64,000 nt of DNA, from contig WBOU01000006.1 of NCBI GenBank assembly GCA_009268125.1, positions 1 through 64,000 of the forward strand, in the 5' to 3' direction. Positions within the stretch are counted from its first letter, which is position 1, and every line of letters starts with the position of its first letter. The notes below the pieces were generated by a model. That model was not told where the DNA came from. It worked only from the letters and a program-made list of their open reading frames with translations, and did not search any database. Both the position numbers and the translations under genes were made by a program. Shown here in pieces: positions 25,840 to 35,342 of the stretch. Origin of the DNA: Chloroflexia bacterium SDU3-3. Lineage in GTDB: Bacteria > Chloroflexota > Chloroflexia > Chloroflexales > Roseiflexaceae.

Positions 25840-26841
25840 TCAGGACTCCTCGTAGTACGAGACGAGCTGGCCGCTGCTGTTGTAGAGCGAGCCGTCGTCA
25901 TCGTCCTGATTGTTCCAGATGTTCCCAGCCGGGCCACCAAATGTTCTCTGCTCGTTGGGCGCCAGGGTTCCACCGATCGGATGCTCTTGGTTGCCACGGA
26001 TGCTGCACATATGCCAGCCGGTCAGATCCACCGGCTCGCCGCTGACATTCTGCAGCGTCACGGTCTCCGCGCCCTTGTCGATCGCGACGATCAGCACGGG
26101 GTAGTCGGGCGCGGCGCCCGGATTGGGGTCCTGCTGGCAGCTGTTGAAGGTGGGCGCGGGCAGGGGCTTGGCCAGGCTGGGCTGCGGGGCGGGCGCGCCG
26201 TTGCCCAACAGCTCGTTGCCCAGCAGGCCCAGCTGCACATTGAAGGGAGGCTGGTTCTCGGGGTGCAGCTCGAAGCGCGCCCGCTCGTACCACTGCACCT
26301 GCAGGGTCTGGCCGTTCACCTCCTCGCTGATCAGATCGGAGAGCGGCAGGCCGAACAGGGCCAGATTCTCGGCCTCAGTCTTGCCGCCCCTGCCATCTAG
26401 CTCGATCCCGCTGGCGCGCCACGCCGCTAGGATGTCGCCGCAGACATTCTGCTGGGTCTCGGCGAAGTAGCGGCAGCCGGGCTGCGGCTCGCTGTTGGCG
26501 AAGGTAAAGGGGTCGCGGCCCTGTTGGGCTAGGCGGTCGGCCCCCAGCCGCCCGAGCAGCACATCGTAGGGGCGGGCGTTCTCGGGGTGCAGCTCCAGGC
26601 GGTTGCGCTCGAACTGCTGGGCCTGGATGGCCCTACCCTCGATCACCATTTCCTGCTGCGGCCCCTTGGGGTAGCCAAAGACGATGAGGCCGCTGTTCTG
26701 CTGCCAGAACTCGCGGATGCGCCCGGAGATGCAGAATCCTGTCTCGGCGAAGCACTGCTGGTCGGCCTGGGCCTGCGCGGCGGGCGTGCCAACGGCCAGC
26801 GCAGCCAGCACAGGTAGCACCCAGCGGAAGAGTCGCGACAT
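25840..26841 (-). CDS. Secreted 'FGYP'-repeat protein with C-terminal lamin-tail-like domain
   Basis: A 333-residue exported protein. After a signal peptide (VLPVLAALAVGTPAAQAQA) come two copies of a Cys-containing repeat common in Chloroflexi secreted proteins: one near 30-105 (CFAETGFCISGRIREFWQQN, then LIVFGYPKG) and one near 124-212 (CRYFAETQQNVCGDILAAW, then LALFGLPLS), each ending in an ER.RLELHPEN / ERARFELHPEN motif. The C-terminal 90 residues fit a lamin-tail (LTD) domain (ETVTLQNVSGEPVDLTGWHM, GGTLAPNEQRTFGG). No enzyme motif is seen; binding or cell-surface attachment is likely. AAAGGTG precedes the ATG at 26841, which decides the start over an upstream in-frame GTG. Confidence 0.75.
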   Translation of the reverse strand: MSRLFRWVLPVLAALAVGTPAAQAQADQQCFAETGFCISGRIREFWQQNSGLIVFGYPKGPQQEMVIEGRAIQAQQFERNRLELHPENARPYDVLLGRLGADRLAQQGRDPFTFANSEPQPGCRYFAETQQNVCGDILAAWRASGIELDGRGGKTEAENLALFGLPLSDLISEEVNGQTLQVQWYERARFELHPENQPPFNVQLGLLGNELLGNGAPAPQPSLAKPLPAPTFNSCQQDPNPGAAPDYPVLIVAIDKGAETVTLQNVSGEPVDLTGWHMCSIRGNQEHPIGGTLAPNEQRTFGGPAGNIWNNQDDDDGSLYNSSGQLVSYYEES

Positions 26842-27212
26842 CGTTGTCACCTTTCTGTGGAAGTTGGTAGGGCGTATGGCAAGAGTGTAGCATGGGCGAA
26901 ACAGCCACGCATAGGCGCAGAGACCGATTCAGCGCTAGAGCAGCGCGCCCAACAAAAAGGCCAGCAGCCCCAGCGACCCGCAGATGGAGAGGCGGCCCTG
27001 CGCAGGCTAGCACGCGTGTGAGCGCTATCGGTTCCCACGGCGACTGACCTATATTACCCGGCACATCCAGCGATCTGGTGCCTACCAGCGCTCACCATAG
27101 CAGCTGTCTGCCATCACCCCATGTTGGGGAACATTTGTGGGAGAACTTGATCTGAGCTATACTCCTTTCTCTGGTTGGGGAACACCCATCGGGCTACAAG
27201 AAAGATGCGCAC
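26842..27212. promoter_or_regulatory. Intergenic region with twin GTTGGGGAACA sites before luxR-type gene
   Basis: No gene is supported. Two exact copies of GTTGGGGAACA (27123-27133 and 27174-27184, 51 bp apart) flank a possible promoter, TTGTGG (27135-27140), 17 nt, TATACT (27158-27163). The second copy lies about 5-15 nt past the predicted +1. They may be sites for autoregulation of the LuxR-type gene that follows. Confidence 0.5.
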
Positions 27213-30200
27213 TTGCCAAAACATGCCCATACGCTGCTGCGCTGGTCTGCCGCGAGTCACCAGTATGAACTCCACGAGGGTGGTCAGGCCAGCCCGGTGG
27301 ACGCCGAGTCGTGGCAGCGTTGGCTTGAGGCGCATCGCTCATTCGCGTTCCAGGGGCGCTCGGGAAGGCTGAATCTGCTAAAAGAGCGGCGCAAAGCTGG
27401 CCCCGGCTACTGGTATGCCTATCGCCGCCGCAACGGGCGAGTGGTGAAACGTTATGCTGGGCGCGGGGCGGTGCTCACGTGGGCGCATCTTGAAGCATTG
27501 GCCCAAGCGCTCTGTGCTGAGGATGAGCTAGCAAGGAGTTCCCACACCCCGTCGGCACTGGCCGAACCGGATGGTATTAGCACCGTGACGACTGCGCCGC
27601 TCCTCGCGCCCAAACTGCAGGTGCCACGCCTCCACAGCTCGCTCATCAGACGCGAGCGGCTGCTGGCCCGTCTCGACGCTGGACGGATGCGTAAACTCAC
27701 CCTGCTCAGCGCCGCCGCAGGCGCTGGCAAGACAACCCTGGTCTGCCAGTGGCTCCAGCACCTTGCTGCCATGCGCAATCCGCCCCGCATCGCCTGGCTG
27801 GCGCTCGATGAAGGCGACAATGACCCGCTGCGTTTTTGGCGCTACGTGATCACCGCCTGCCGCGCCTTCGGCCCAGAGGTGGGAGCGCAGTCGCTCGCGC
27901 TGCTTGAGACCCCGATCACCATCAAATCCCCGCTCGACATGGTCCTTACCACCTTGCTCAATGAGCTGGCGCTCCTATCCTACCCCAGCATCCTTGTTCT
28001 GGAAGACTACCATGTGATCACGGCACCGCAGATCCACGACGCCATCGGCACCATGCTGGCCCATCTGCCGCCATCCCTCCACCTCATTCTGATGAGCCGA
28101 ACCCAGCCGCCCTTGCCGCTGGCGCGCCACATTGCCGCTGGCGAGGTCACCGCGATTGAGGCAGCTGATCTGCGCTTTTCCGATGACGAGACGGCGGCAT
28201 TCATCGCGCAGGCAACGGCGCACCGCCTGCCCCCGCACGAGCTCGCGCTGGTGGGATCGCATCTTGAAGGCTGGGCCGCCGGGGTGCGGCTGCTCACCCT
28301 GGCCTTGGAGCGACCTTCTACGGGCGACATGCGCACAATCCTGGCGCAGTTCCTCACCGATCGTCGCGGCATCGGCGCGTACTTTGTCAGCGAGGTGCTG
28401 CACCATCAGCCAACCCCACTCCAGCAGTTCCTTCTGGAGACCAGTTTTCTTACTCGCCTGACCGCCTCATTGTGTGATAGCGTGACCGCTCGCACTGACA
28501 GCCAGTCCATGCTGGACACGCTGGATCAGGCCAACCTCTTTCTTGAGCCGCTGGACCGAGCAGGAATGTGGTATCGCTACCACGCGCTGTTTGCGACGGC
28601 CATGCAGGCGGAAGCACGTCGTCGGCTTGGGGGGGCTGCCGTGCAAGGCCTGCTTGAGCGCGCCGGGCGCTGGTACGAAGGGCACGGGTTCCTGCCCGAG
28701 GCGATCGAGGCGGCATTTGGTACCCATGATGGTGTGCGTGCTGCGGGCCTGATCGAGCAGGTGGCGAGGCGGCATTTTACGCTAGATCACCCCGAGCCAC
28801 AGAGCCTGCCGGAATTTTATACCCTGCACCGCTGGCTAGTACGGCTCCCAGCATCGATCCGCGATCAGCGCCCGCTCCTCAACTTGACCCTGGCGGTTGC
28901 CAGCACGATGCAGCCCCATGGCGACGTGAGCGATGCTGAGCATCTTTTGGCGCTGGCCGAGCAGGGCTTTCGCGCCGCCGACGAGCTGGGCCAGCTGGGC
29001 CTGGTCGACACCTTCCGCTCGCTCATGGCGCGGGAGCGCGGCAACATAGCGGTTGCGGTCCGCTGGGCCAGAACGGCGCTTGAGCTGCTCCCATCCACCG
29101 CATGGAACTGGCGCAGCATGTGCATTGGCACATTGGCCGTGGGCGCATATGGTATTGGCCGATTGGCGGACGCAGGCGCGTTGTTTGATCAGGCATTGGC
29201 CATGAGCGCACAGGTGGGAAATCGGCAGTTTGCCCGTGCCGCCACCGTGGTGCTCGGCTGGAGCGTGCTGGAGCAGACCGATTCGCTGCGCGCCGCAGGC
29301 TTATTTCGCCAGACATTGGCAGACGCGCGTATGATGGGCGACCTCGAAGATACGGCGCTCGCGCTGCATGGGCTGGCCGAGATCGCGTGGTGTGCATACG
29401 ACTTGGATACGGCCTGGGCACTGGCCAATGAAATCGTTGAAGCCACGGGCCAGAACCCACACCAGCCCGCCGCCGCGCATGCCGCACTCATCATGGCCCG
29501 CGTGGAACATGCCCGTGGCCAGAGTGCGGCGGCGCTCGCCCGCTGTGCGGCCCTGCTGTATTGCCGTGCGCTGGCCGACCAGCCGATGGATCGGCAGCTG
29601 GATGCCCAAATCGCCTATGAGCAGGCATGCATCGCCCTTGCCACCGGCGACCTCGCCGCCGCCCAGCGCTGGCGCGATACGCGCCCCACCAATTTGGAAC
29701 AGCCACGCATGCATCAGGATCGTGAAGCCCTGCTACTGGCACGCCTGGCCATGGCCGAAGGTGATCCCGCGTCGGCGGCGCAGATCCTTGAGCCGCTGCT
29801 CGCCGCAGCCGAGCTGGATGGGCGCGCCCGGGTGGCGCTGGAGCTGCGCGTGCTGTTGGCCCGCGCCTTCGCTGCGACCGGGCAGCTGCACGATGCCCGG
29901 CACCTGCTCGCCGCAGCGCTTGCCAGCGCCCACCACGCCAGCGCCCAGCATGTGCTGATCAGGGAAGGGGAAGCGCTCGCGCCCTTGCTCCGCACAACCC
30001 TGCCCGCCATCCATGACCAGCGGCTGCGCGCCTTTGCCAAAACGATGCTGCACCACATCACACCCGCTGAGGAGCGCAGCGCAGTCGAGCTGCTGAGCCC
30101 ACAGGAACGCCGCGTGCTGCGCCTGATCGCTGCTGGCCAGAGCAACACGGCGATCGCGCTTGACCTCGTCGTCTCGGTCAACACCGTCAAGGTTCATGTC

Positions 30201-30284
30201 AAAAACATCTACCGAAAGCTGGGGGTGGCCAGCCGTCTTGAGGCCGCTCGCGCCGCGCACGATCTGGATATACTCTCGCAGTAA
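27213..30284 (+). CDS. MalT-like (LAL) LuxR-family regulator
   Basis: A 1023-residue STAND-ATPase regulator. A roughly 100-residue N-terminal module (GYWYAYRRRNGRVVKRYAGR) is a type often placed ahead of LuxR regulators in Chloroflexi. The ATPase follows, with Walker A LLSAAAGAGKTTLVCQW near residue 165-180, then a long TPR-like helical region (about 560-950), and a C-terminal LuxR HTH near 955-1015 (LSPQERRVLRLIAAGQSNTA, then VKVHVKNIYRKLGV). The start codon is TTG at 27213; no in-frame ATG gives the N-terminal module. An MFS pump gene follows on the same strand 137 nt later, so it probably controls that pump. The inducer is unknown. Confidence 0.9.
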   Translation: MPKHAHTLLRWSAASHQYELHEGGQASPVDAESWQRWLEAHRSFAFQGRSGRLNLLKERRKAGPGYWYAYRRRNGRVVKRYAGRGAVLTWAHLEALAQALCAEDELARSSHTPSALAEPDGISTVTTAPLLAPKLQVPRLHSSLIRRERLLARLDAGRMRKLTLLSAAAGAGKTTLVCQWLQHLAAMRNPPRIAWLALDEGDNDPLRFWRYVITACRAFGPEVGAQSLALLETPITIKSPLDMVLTTLLNELALLSYPSILVLEDYHVITAPQIHDAIGTMLAHLPPSLHLILMSRTQPPLPLARHIAAGEVTAIEAADLRFSDDETAAFIAQATAHRLPPHELALVGSHLEGWAAGVRLLTLALERPSTGDMRTILAQFLTDRRGIGAYFVSEVLHHQPTPLQQFLLETSFLTRLTASLCDSVTARTDSQSMLDTLDQANLFLEPLDRAGMWYRYHALFATAMQAEARRRLGGAAVQGLLERAGRWYEGHGFLPEAIEAAFGTHDGVRAAGLIEQVARRHFTLDHPEPQSLPEFYTLHRWLVRLPASIRDQRPLLNLTLAVASTMQPHGDVSDAEHLLALAEQGFRAADELGQLGLVDTFRSLMARERGNIAVAVRWARTALELLPSTAWNWRSMCIGTLAVGAYGIGRLADAGALFDQALAMSAQVGNRQFARAATVVLGWSVLEQTDSLRAAGLFRQTLADARMMGDLEDTALALHGLAEIAWCAYDLDTAWALANEIVEATGQNPHQPAAAHAALIMARVEHARGQSAAALARCAALLYCRALADQPMDRQLDAQIAYEQACIALATGDLAAAQRWRDTRPTNLEQPRMHQDREALLLARLAMAEGDPASAAQILEPLLAAAELDGRARVALELRVLLARAFAATGQLHDARHLLAAALASAHHASAQHVLIREGEALAPLLRTTLPAIHDQRLRAFAKTMLHHITPAEERSAVELLSPQERRVLRLIAAGQSNTAIALDLVVSVNTVKVHVKNIYRKLGVASRLEAARAAHDLDILSQ

Positions 30285-30421
30285 TCACCCCCCAAGCTAC
30301 CCACCCGGATGATACCGCCGCATGGCGCTCCTCCCTACACTAGCCATGGTGAGCGTGTGTCGCAGCCAATGACTGCTGCGATGACTACTGTGCTGCACCA
30401 CAACGCTATGGGAGGACACCT

Positions 30422-31699
30422 TTGGATACCACATCAAACGATGGGCGCATCATTGACGCACCGGCGCGTGCGTCACGCTTCACCCTGCTCTTTGTGCTAT
30501 TTACGACGTTTCTGAGCGTGATGGGCATAACCCTGGTCATTCCGGTGCTGCCCTTTATCATCCAGCAGTACGTCGGGAATACCAGCCAGCTGCCCGTGGT
30601 GGTCAGCTGGCTGACGGCGACCTACGCCCTGTGCCAATGTATCGCCGCGCCCGCGCTCGGCGTGCTCAGCGATCGCTTTGGCCGCCGCCCGCTGCTGCTG
30701 CTGTGCCTGCTTGGATCGGCTATTGGCTATCTGCTGCTCGGGATCGGCGGTGCGCTGTGGGTACTGTTTGTCGGACGAATCATCGACGGGCTCACGGGTG
30801 GCGATATCAGCATTCTCTCCGCGTATATCGGCGATGTCAGCACGCCGTCGGAGCGCGGCAAGCGGTTCGGGCAGCTCGGCGGCATTGCCAGCATTGGCCT
30901 CATCTTCGGGCCGGTCATCGGTGGCCTGTTGGCCAGCCTGGGGTATGCCGCACCGCTGTATCTCTCAGCGGCGATCTTGCTGGCCACCACGATCTGGGGC
31001 TTTTTTGCCATGCCCGAAAGCCTACAACCGCAGCACCGCACCACGCATGTCGGCTTTGCCGACCTCAACCCACTCAAGCAGATCGGTGATATCCTCGCCA
31101 TCAAGCGCCTGCGCTGGCTGCTGGTGACCAGCGTCGTCTACGCCTTCCCGTTTGCGATGTTTACCTCCGAGCTGGCGGTGCTGGCCATCGACACCCTGGC
31201 GTGGACGCCTGAATCTATTGGCCTGCTGCTGCTGGTTATCGGCGGTATCGACATTTTTATGCAGGCCGTCTTGTCGGGCCGGTTGATCAGGCGGTTTGGC
31301 GAGACGCGCCTGATCATGAGCGGGTTCGTGTGTGAGGCGATCAGCTTCATCCTGATCGGTGGTGTCGCCATTGTGCCATCGCCCGTACTGCTCTTTGTTG
31401 GTGTTGCCTGCTTCGCTATCGGCGGCGGCGTGCTGGAGCCGCCGCTGAACGGGCTTATCTCAGCATCGGCGGGCGCAGATGAACAAGGGATGGTGCAGGG
31501 TGGCAAGCAGGCGCTACGCGCGTTGAGCCAAATTGCGGGGCCGCTGCTGGCCGGGGCGCTGTATATGCAGATCGGCGGTGAAGCACCCTACTGGCTTGGG
31601 GCGATCGTTCTCCTGCTTGGCACGATCACCATGCAGCTTGCCACACCACACATTGCGCGGAGCCAGATACCCCAGCAATCACATGGATCGAACGACTAA
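30422..31699 (+). CDS. MFS efflux transporter, TetA/DHA1-like
   Basis: A 425-residue, 12-helix major facilitator. The DHA1 motif A loop GVLSDRFGRRPLLLLCLLGS follows TM2, and the TM5 antiporter motif C-like GLIFGPVIGGLLASLGY is present, both signs of proton-driven drug export. The start is TTG at 30422, placed by GGGAGG 6 nt upstream. It lies behind a large LuxR-type regulator that also uses TTG. Likely substrates are small hydrophobic antibiotics; tetracycline specificity cannot be claimed. Confidence 0.88.
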   Translation: MDTTSNDGRIIDAPARASRFTLLFVLFTTFLSVMGITLVIPVLPFIIQQYVGNTSQLPVVVSWLTATYALCQCIAAPALGVLSDRFGRRPLLLLCLLGSAIGYLLLGIGGALWVLFVGRIIDGLTGGDISILSAYIGDVSTPSERGKRFGQLGGIASIGLIFGPVIGGLLASLGYAAPLYLSAAILLATTIWGFFAMPESLQPQHRTTHVGFADLNPLKQIGDILAIKRLRWLLVTSVVYAFPFAMFTSELAVLAIDTLAWTPESIGLLLLVIGGIDIFMQAVLSGRLIRRFGETRLIMSGFVCEAISFILIGGVAIVPSPVLLFVGVACFAIGGGVLEPPLNGLISASAGADEQGMVQGGKQALRALSQIAGPLLAGALYMQIGGEAPYWLGAIVLLLGTITMQLATPHIARSQIPQQSHGSND

Positions 31700-31954
31700 C
31701 CGTGGATCGAGCAGAAAGCCGCACCCGAAGCCCAGCACGGCCAGCCCATCTGGCCGCCAATCGGTCGGGCACGATCCACGAGATCTTCATGGCCTTGTTC
31801 CTGCCTATAGTGATGATGAAAAAAAGTGAGACGGGCGCACATTGACAGAGCTTGCATCTTGCTCTATGCTCTCGCGCCATTATAATCGCTCTGTCTGCCA
31901 GGCCCAACGAGCAAGGCGGCAGCGCCCGTCATTTCTCACAAAAGGATAGAGGCC

Positions 31955-32329
31955 ATGATCATGCGGACTATACTGCGGATGCTCTTGCTGCTCACGCTGT
32001 GGGGGTCGGCGGCGGTAGCGGTGGTGACCGGCTTCTCGTGGATGAACGTGGCGAGCGCCCGCGCGACAGGCCGGATCGACGAGGCCAGCGCCATGCGCAG
32101 CGTGCTGCTAGCGCTAATGCCGCCCGGCAGCGCTCTGGCCGACGCCGAGGGGCGGATGGAGGGCGAGGGCTTCCGCTGCCGCAGCCTGCCCGCCTACCCC
32201 GGCCAGCTGTTCTGCGAGCGCAGCGACTCGGCGGGCTGGCCAGTGAGCAGGCGCTGGCAGGTGCAGGTGCTCTCCGCCGATGGCCACGTGACCGATATGC
32301 GCATCGACATGGGGCTGGTGGGGCCGTAG
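31955..32329 (+). CDS. Small membrane-anchored or secreted hypothetical protein
   Basis: This 124-residue protein has one N-terminal hydrophobic segment (ILRMLLLLTLWGSAAVAVVT) that is either a signal peptide or an anchor, then a small soluble domain with two Cys (GFRCRSLPAYPGQLFCERSD) that could form a disulphide. The C-terminal strands (RRWQVQVLSADGHVTDMRID) look like a small beta domain. GAGG stands before the ATG at 31955. I do not recognise a family. It converges with the metallo-beta-lactamase gene. Confidence 0.6.
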   Translation: MIMRTILRMLLLLTLWGSAAVAVVTGFSWMNVASARATGRIDEASAMRSVLLALMPPGSALADAEGRMEGEGFRCRSLPAYPGQLFCERSDSAGWPVSRRWQVQVLSADGHVTDMRIDMGLVGP

Positions 32330-32333
32330 CGCC

Positions 32334-32909
32334 TCAGCGGCCCGCTAGGACAGGGCGGGCTGGCCCGTGGCCGGGGTGCGCCACGCGCCCGCCCAGCGCG
32401 GCGATCGCGCGCCAGCTCTGGGCCACCGCGCCGTCTAGGTCGGATGCGGGCGGCAGGTCGCCGGTGAAGGCCTCGCCGGTATCGAGCACCACGCTCACGC
32501 TGTCGTCGCTGTGGCCGGGGGTGGCGATGATCTGGCCCGCCACGCCCTGGCTGGCCAGAAACGCGCGGCTCTGGGCCAGCGGCAGGGCCAGCGCGTGCGC
32601 CAGCTGGATGGGCTGGTAGCGTAGCTCGGGCTTGATCAGGCCGCCCAGCAGCGGCACGGCGTGGCGCTGCACATCCAGCACCACCAGCCGCACACCCGCG
32701 AGCCGCAGCTCCTCGGCCAGCCCGGCGTGGTCGGGGTGGTAGTGCGTGCAGATCAGGTGGCCGATCTCGGCCAGGGCCAGGCCCATGCGGTCGAGCCGGT
32801 GGCGCAGCTTGGGCAGCGTGCCAGGGAAGCCGATGTCGATCAGCAGCTTGGGGCGGCTGTCCAGCACATAGTAGTTGGTCGAGTCGTAGCCGACGTTGAC
32901 AATGTTCAC
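32334..32909 (-). CDS. Metallo-beta-lactamase-fold hydrolase
   Basis: A 191-residue MBL-fold enzyme with the metal motif ICTHYHPDHAG (H-X-H-X-D-H near 55-60), a second-site His in ATPGHSDDSVSVVL, the bridging Asp in GEAFTGDLPP and a terminal His in VAHPGHGPARP. The start is GTG at 32909 behind GGAGGTGGGCGC, and it overlaps the upstream membrane-protein stop by 4 nt (GTGA). The frame stays open far upstream, but that stretch is the membrane gene read out of frame. The substrate is unknown; small MBL proteins of this kind include glyoxalase-II-like and lactonase-like members. Confidence 0.85.
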   Translation of the reverse strand: MNIVNVGYDSTNYYVLDSRPKLLIDIGFPGTLPKLRHRLDRMGLALAEIGHLICTHYHPDHAGLAEELRLAGVRLVVLDVQRHAVPLLGGLIKPELRYQPIQLAHALALPLAQSRAFLASQGVAGQIIATPGHSDDSVSVVLDTGEAFTGDLPPASDLDGAVAQSWRAIAALGGRVAHPGHGPARPVLAGR

Positions 32910-33454
32910 GCGCCCACCTCCGCCCGCTGCAGCTTCTCCAGCGCCAGGATGTCGCGCTGCGCCAGCCAGAGCGGCACGAAGCCCACCACGCCAAACGAGC
33001 AGTCGATCATCTGCCAGAAGAGCGGCACGCCGCGCAGCGGCCCGAAGGCCAGCGCCATCGGGAAGATCAGCACGCAAGCGATCATGCCGAACTCGATCAC
33101 CCAGATGTTGCGCACGGGGTCGCGCAGCGGGCCGACAAAGGCGATGGCGATCACAATATGGGCGAAGGCCAGCCAGTCGGTGCCGTAGAGCATCAGCGGG
33201 TAGCTGCGCTCGACCTCGGCCAGGGTCTGGCGGATGATGCCGACCCACGCGGCCATGTCGGGCCACAGTTGTGCGGCGGCGCTGCCCGGGCCGATCAGCC
33301 CGGCAAGGATGTCGATCTCCCAGCGCAGCGGCAGCGCGGTGAGGCCGCTGATCACCAGACCCGCGATCATCACGGCGATCAGGGCGCGGATGCGGCGGGC
33401 CAGCGCCGCCGCGCTGGGCGCGGGCCGGGCGGCGGGCGCGAGGGCTGTTGCCAT
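32906..33454 (-). CDS. Polytopic membrane protein of unknown function
   Basis: 182 residues with about four hydrophobic segments: one near 26-46 (ALIAVMIAGLVISGLTALPL), one near 95-113 (WLAFAHIVIAIAFVGPL), one near 120-142 (VIEFGMIACVLIFPMALAFG) and one near 145-165 (VPLFWQMIDCSFGVVGFVPL). No catalytic motif is evident. The stop overlaps the start of the MBL gene, so the two are co-expressed and might act together. The start at 33454 gives an Ala/Pro-rich cytoplasmic tail. Confidence 0.75.
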   Translation of the reverse strand: MATALAPAARPAPSAAALARRIRALIAVMIAGLVISGLTALPLRWEIDILAGLIGPGSAAAQLWPDMAAWVGIIRQTLAEVERSYPLMLYGTDWLAFAHIVIAIAFVGPLRDPVRNIWVIEFGMIACVLIFPMALAFGPLRGVPLFWQMIDCSFGVVGFVPLWLAQRDILALEKLQRAEVGA

Positions 33455-33536
33455 GGTTCTGCTCCACTAGCGTGCGGTTGTGGGGCCATGCTACGCCAAA
33501 CGCCACGCGGCGGCAAGCACCTGGGTGTGTGGAAGA

Positions 33537-33665
33537 GCCTTTTACCTCCAAGACGCCAAGACACCAAGGGAGCAAAGTCCTATCTCACTACGAAGACGCG
33601 AAGGGGACAAACCCAACCTACCTGGCCCATCCGGCGAAGGTGCCGCACCCGCACGCTGGCCATAA
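33537..33665. repeat. Module repeat plus fragment of hairpin element
   Basis: 33540-33573 reads TTTACCTCCAAGACGCCAAG then ACACCAAGGG, and 33586-33605 a CGAAGACGCGAAGGGG variant. 33617-33664 is the tail of the hairpin element in reverse orientation (GGCCCATCCGGCGAAGGTGC, then GGCCATAATC). Confidence 0.75.
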
Positions 33666-33719
33666 TCCAGCCCGCAGCGACGATGCCAAACGATGAGAGG
33701 AAGGACGTTTTTTGCCAGT

Positions 33720-34493
33720 TTAGCGGCCATATTGAGGTGAAGTTACAATATCGGGCATAGCACATTGCCAGCGCTTTTCCCACACCACGCCCAGCACCCG
33801 CTCGGCTTCTAGGAGCAGCTCGTGGCTTGATGCCACCGCGTAGGTACTTCCAAATCCGGGGTCGATGGCGATACCATCTTTCTGATAGATTACCCACTCC
33901 CAGGTTGGGTCTGGCTCAAGGCCCGGCGGGGTGCATGCCAGCACGATGTGCCGATAGCCACCAGCGCTCAATCTAGCCACATCCGTAATTCTGCTCATGC
34001 TAGCGCTTTTTGTAGCGCCCGAAAACATATTGCCATAGGTTATGTAATCAAGAAAGATCGAGAGGTGACGAATCCCGAGTTTCCAGGGAAAGATCGGCTG
34101 ATCGCTATGCCAATTCCACCATACAAAATGGACAGGAGGATCAGCATCGGTGATCTGCGCGATTGGGATGCCCCAAACATAGCAGCCTTGATTCTCCTGT
34201 CCGCAGAGGAGCATATCACCAGATATTCGGAAATGCTCAGGGGAAAAGAGCACCTCACGATAGCTGACAAGATCAAAGCGGTTTCCCCAGCTCGTAAGAA
34301 ACTGCGCTAAGATCGCTGGCAGCGCGATGCCAAGCCGCTCTTCCGCCAGGGCTAGAGCCGCAGGGTCGCAGCCATCCCCCGTCCGCCAGGGGCGGCAGAG
34401 TGATACGATGTGCTCGGCATTTGCAGACCAATAGTAGGGCATGCTCGATCCACTGGATTGGTAGCGATCTGCCGATCTGCCTGCTGTAGCCAT
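33720..34493 (-). CDS. SMI1/KNR4 (SUKH) family protein
   Basis: The 257-residue protein resembles SMI1/KNR4 domain proteins: the opening LALAEERLGIALPAILAQFL is followed by LFSPEHFRISGDMLLCGQEN and GCYVWGIP, a normal order for the fold. Many bacterial SUKH proteins are immunity proteins to polymorphic toxins, but no toxin gene is adjacent. It begins 3 nt after the stop of the upstream membrane protein (TAG-cgt-ATG), which suggests translational coupling and a shared function. An internal ATG at 34442 (MPYYWSANAEH) is an alternative start. Confidence 0.7.
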   Translation of the reverse strand: MATAGRSADRYQSSGSSMPYYWSANAEHIVSLCRPWRTGDGCDPAALALAEERLGIALPAILAQFLTSWGNRFDLVSYREVLFSPEHFRISGDMLLCGQENQGCYVWGIPIAQITDADPPVHFVWWNWHSDQPIFPWKLGIRHLSIFLDYITYGNMFSGATKSASMSRITDVARLSAGGYRHIVLACTPPGLEPDPTWEWVIYQKDGIAIDPGFGSTYAVASSHELLLEAERVLGVVWEKRWQCAMPDIVTSPQYGR

Positions 34494-34496
34494 ACG

Positions 34497-35189
34497 CTAC
34501 CGCCCTCCCGCCGGGAAGTAGTAGTCCTGCGTCGTTTGTGAGACGGTGTAGCCGACAAAGAGTCCACCCAGCCACAGCGCCGCCAGCAGCGCCAGCCCCG
34601 CGCCCATGGCAACAGCCCGCAGCCCCGGCCTGCGCGGCGCTGTGTGCGCGGGCGAACGGTGCCGCCACAGCCACACCCACAGCGCCACTCCCCCGACGAT
34701 GCCCCCGGCGTAGGAGGTGAGATGCGCCCAGCTAGCGCTGATGAAGCCCGCCTCCACGCCGGGCGGGAGCGTGGCGAGCGTGACCTGCGGCAGGCGCACC
34801 AAGCCCGCCTGGGCCAGGGCATAGCCCACGATACCCGCGAGCAGCGCGGCGAGGCCCACGCTGGCCATCAGCGCGGCCAGGGGGCGCACCAGCTGCGGGC
34901 TGCCCCACGCGGGCCGCCTGCCGAGGCGCATGGCCAGCACGGTGGGCAGCCCAAGGATGGCCCCCGCCCACCATGTGGCGATCACGCCCCAGCCGATGCC
35001 GAGCAGCGTCGGGTCCTGGGTTGGGAAGACCGGCGCGTGCCCGACGGTGAAGTAGGCCAGGCACAGCCGCGCCGTCACCTGATCGTGGAGGATACCGTAG
35101 ACGACAGCGGCGGCGATGCAGAGCAGCCAGATCTTGAGCCACTGGCCCACGGCGGCGAGCCGGGGCGTGGGGGCGGTGAGCGCGCTCAT
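34497..35189 (-). CDS. Multi-pass membrane protein of unknown function
   Basis: About 230 residues with five or so hydrophobic helices (GQWLKIWLLCIAAAVVYGIL, IGWGVIATWWAGAILGLPTV, LAALMASVGLAALLAGIVGY, WAHLTSYAGGIVGGVALWVW, GAGLALLAALWLGGLFVGYT). No catalytic residues of the rhomboid or CAAX type are seen. I start at the ATG at 35189; the frame is open upstream without support. The SMI1/KNR4 gene is coupled immediately downstream. Confidence 0.7.
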   Translation of the reverse strand: MSALTAPTPRLAAVGQWLKIWLLCIAAAVVYGILHDQVTARLCLAYFTVGHAPVFPTQDPTLLGIGWGVIATWWAGAILGLPTVLAMRLGRRPAWGSPQLVRPLAALMASVGLAALLAGIVGYALAQAGLVRLPQVTLATLPPGVEAGFISASWAHLTSYAGGIVGGVALWVWLWRHRSPAHTAPRRPGLRAVAMGAGLALLAALWLGGLFVGYTVSQTTQDYYFPAGGR

Positions 35190-35342
35190 AGCGGGGTTCT
35201 CTCTTTGATACGATGCGGTCTGGGGCATTATAGCATCGCGCCGCCTGGGGCTGTTCGGGGGCTGGGGTATACTACAGCCCACAGAACAGCCGAGCGGGGC
35301 AGGCAAGCGCCCCGCTCCCACGCCGCCCATGAGGAATGCGCC

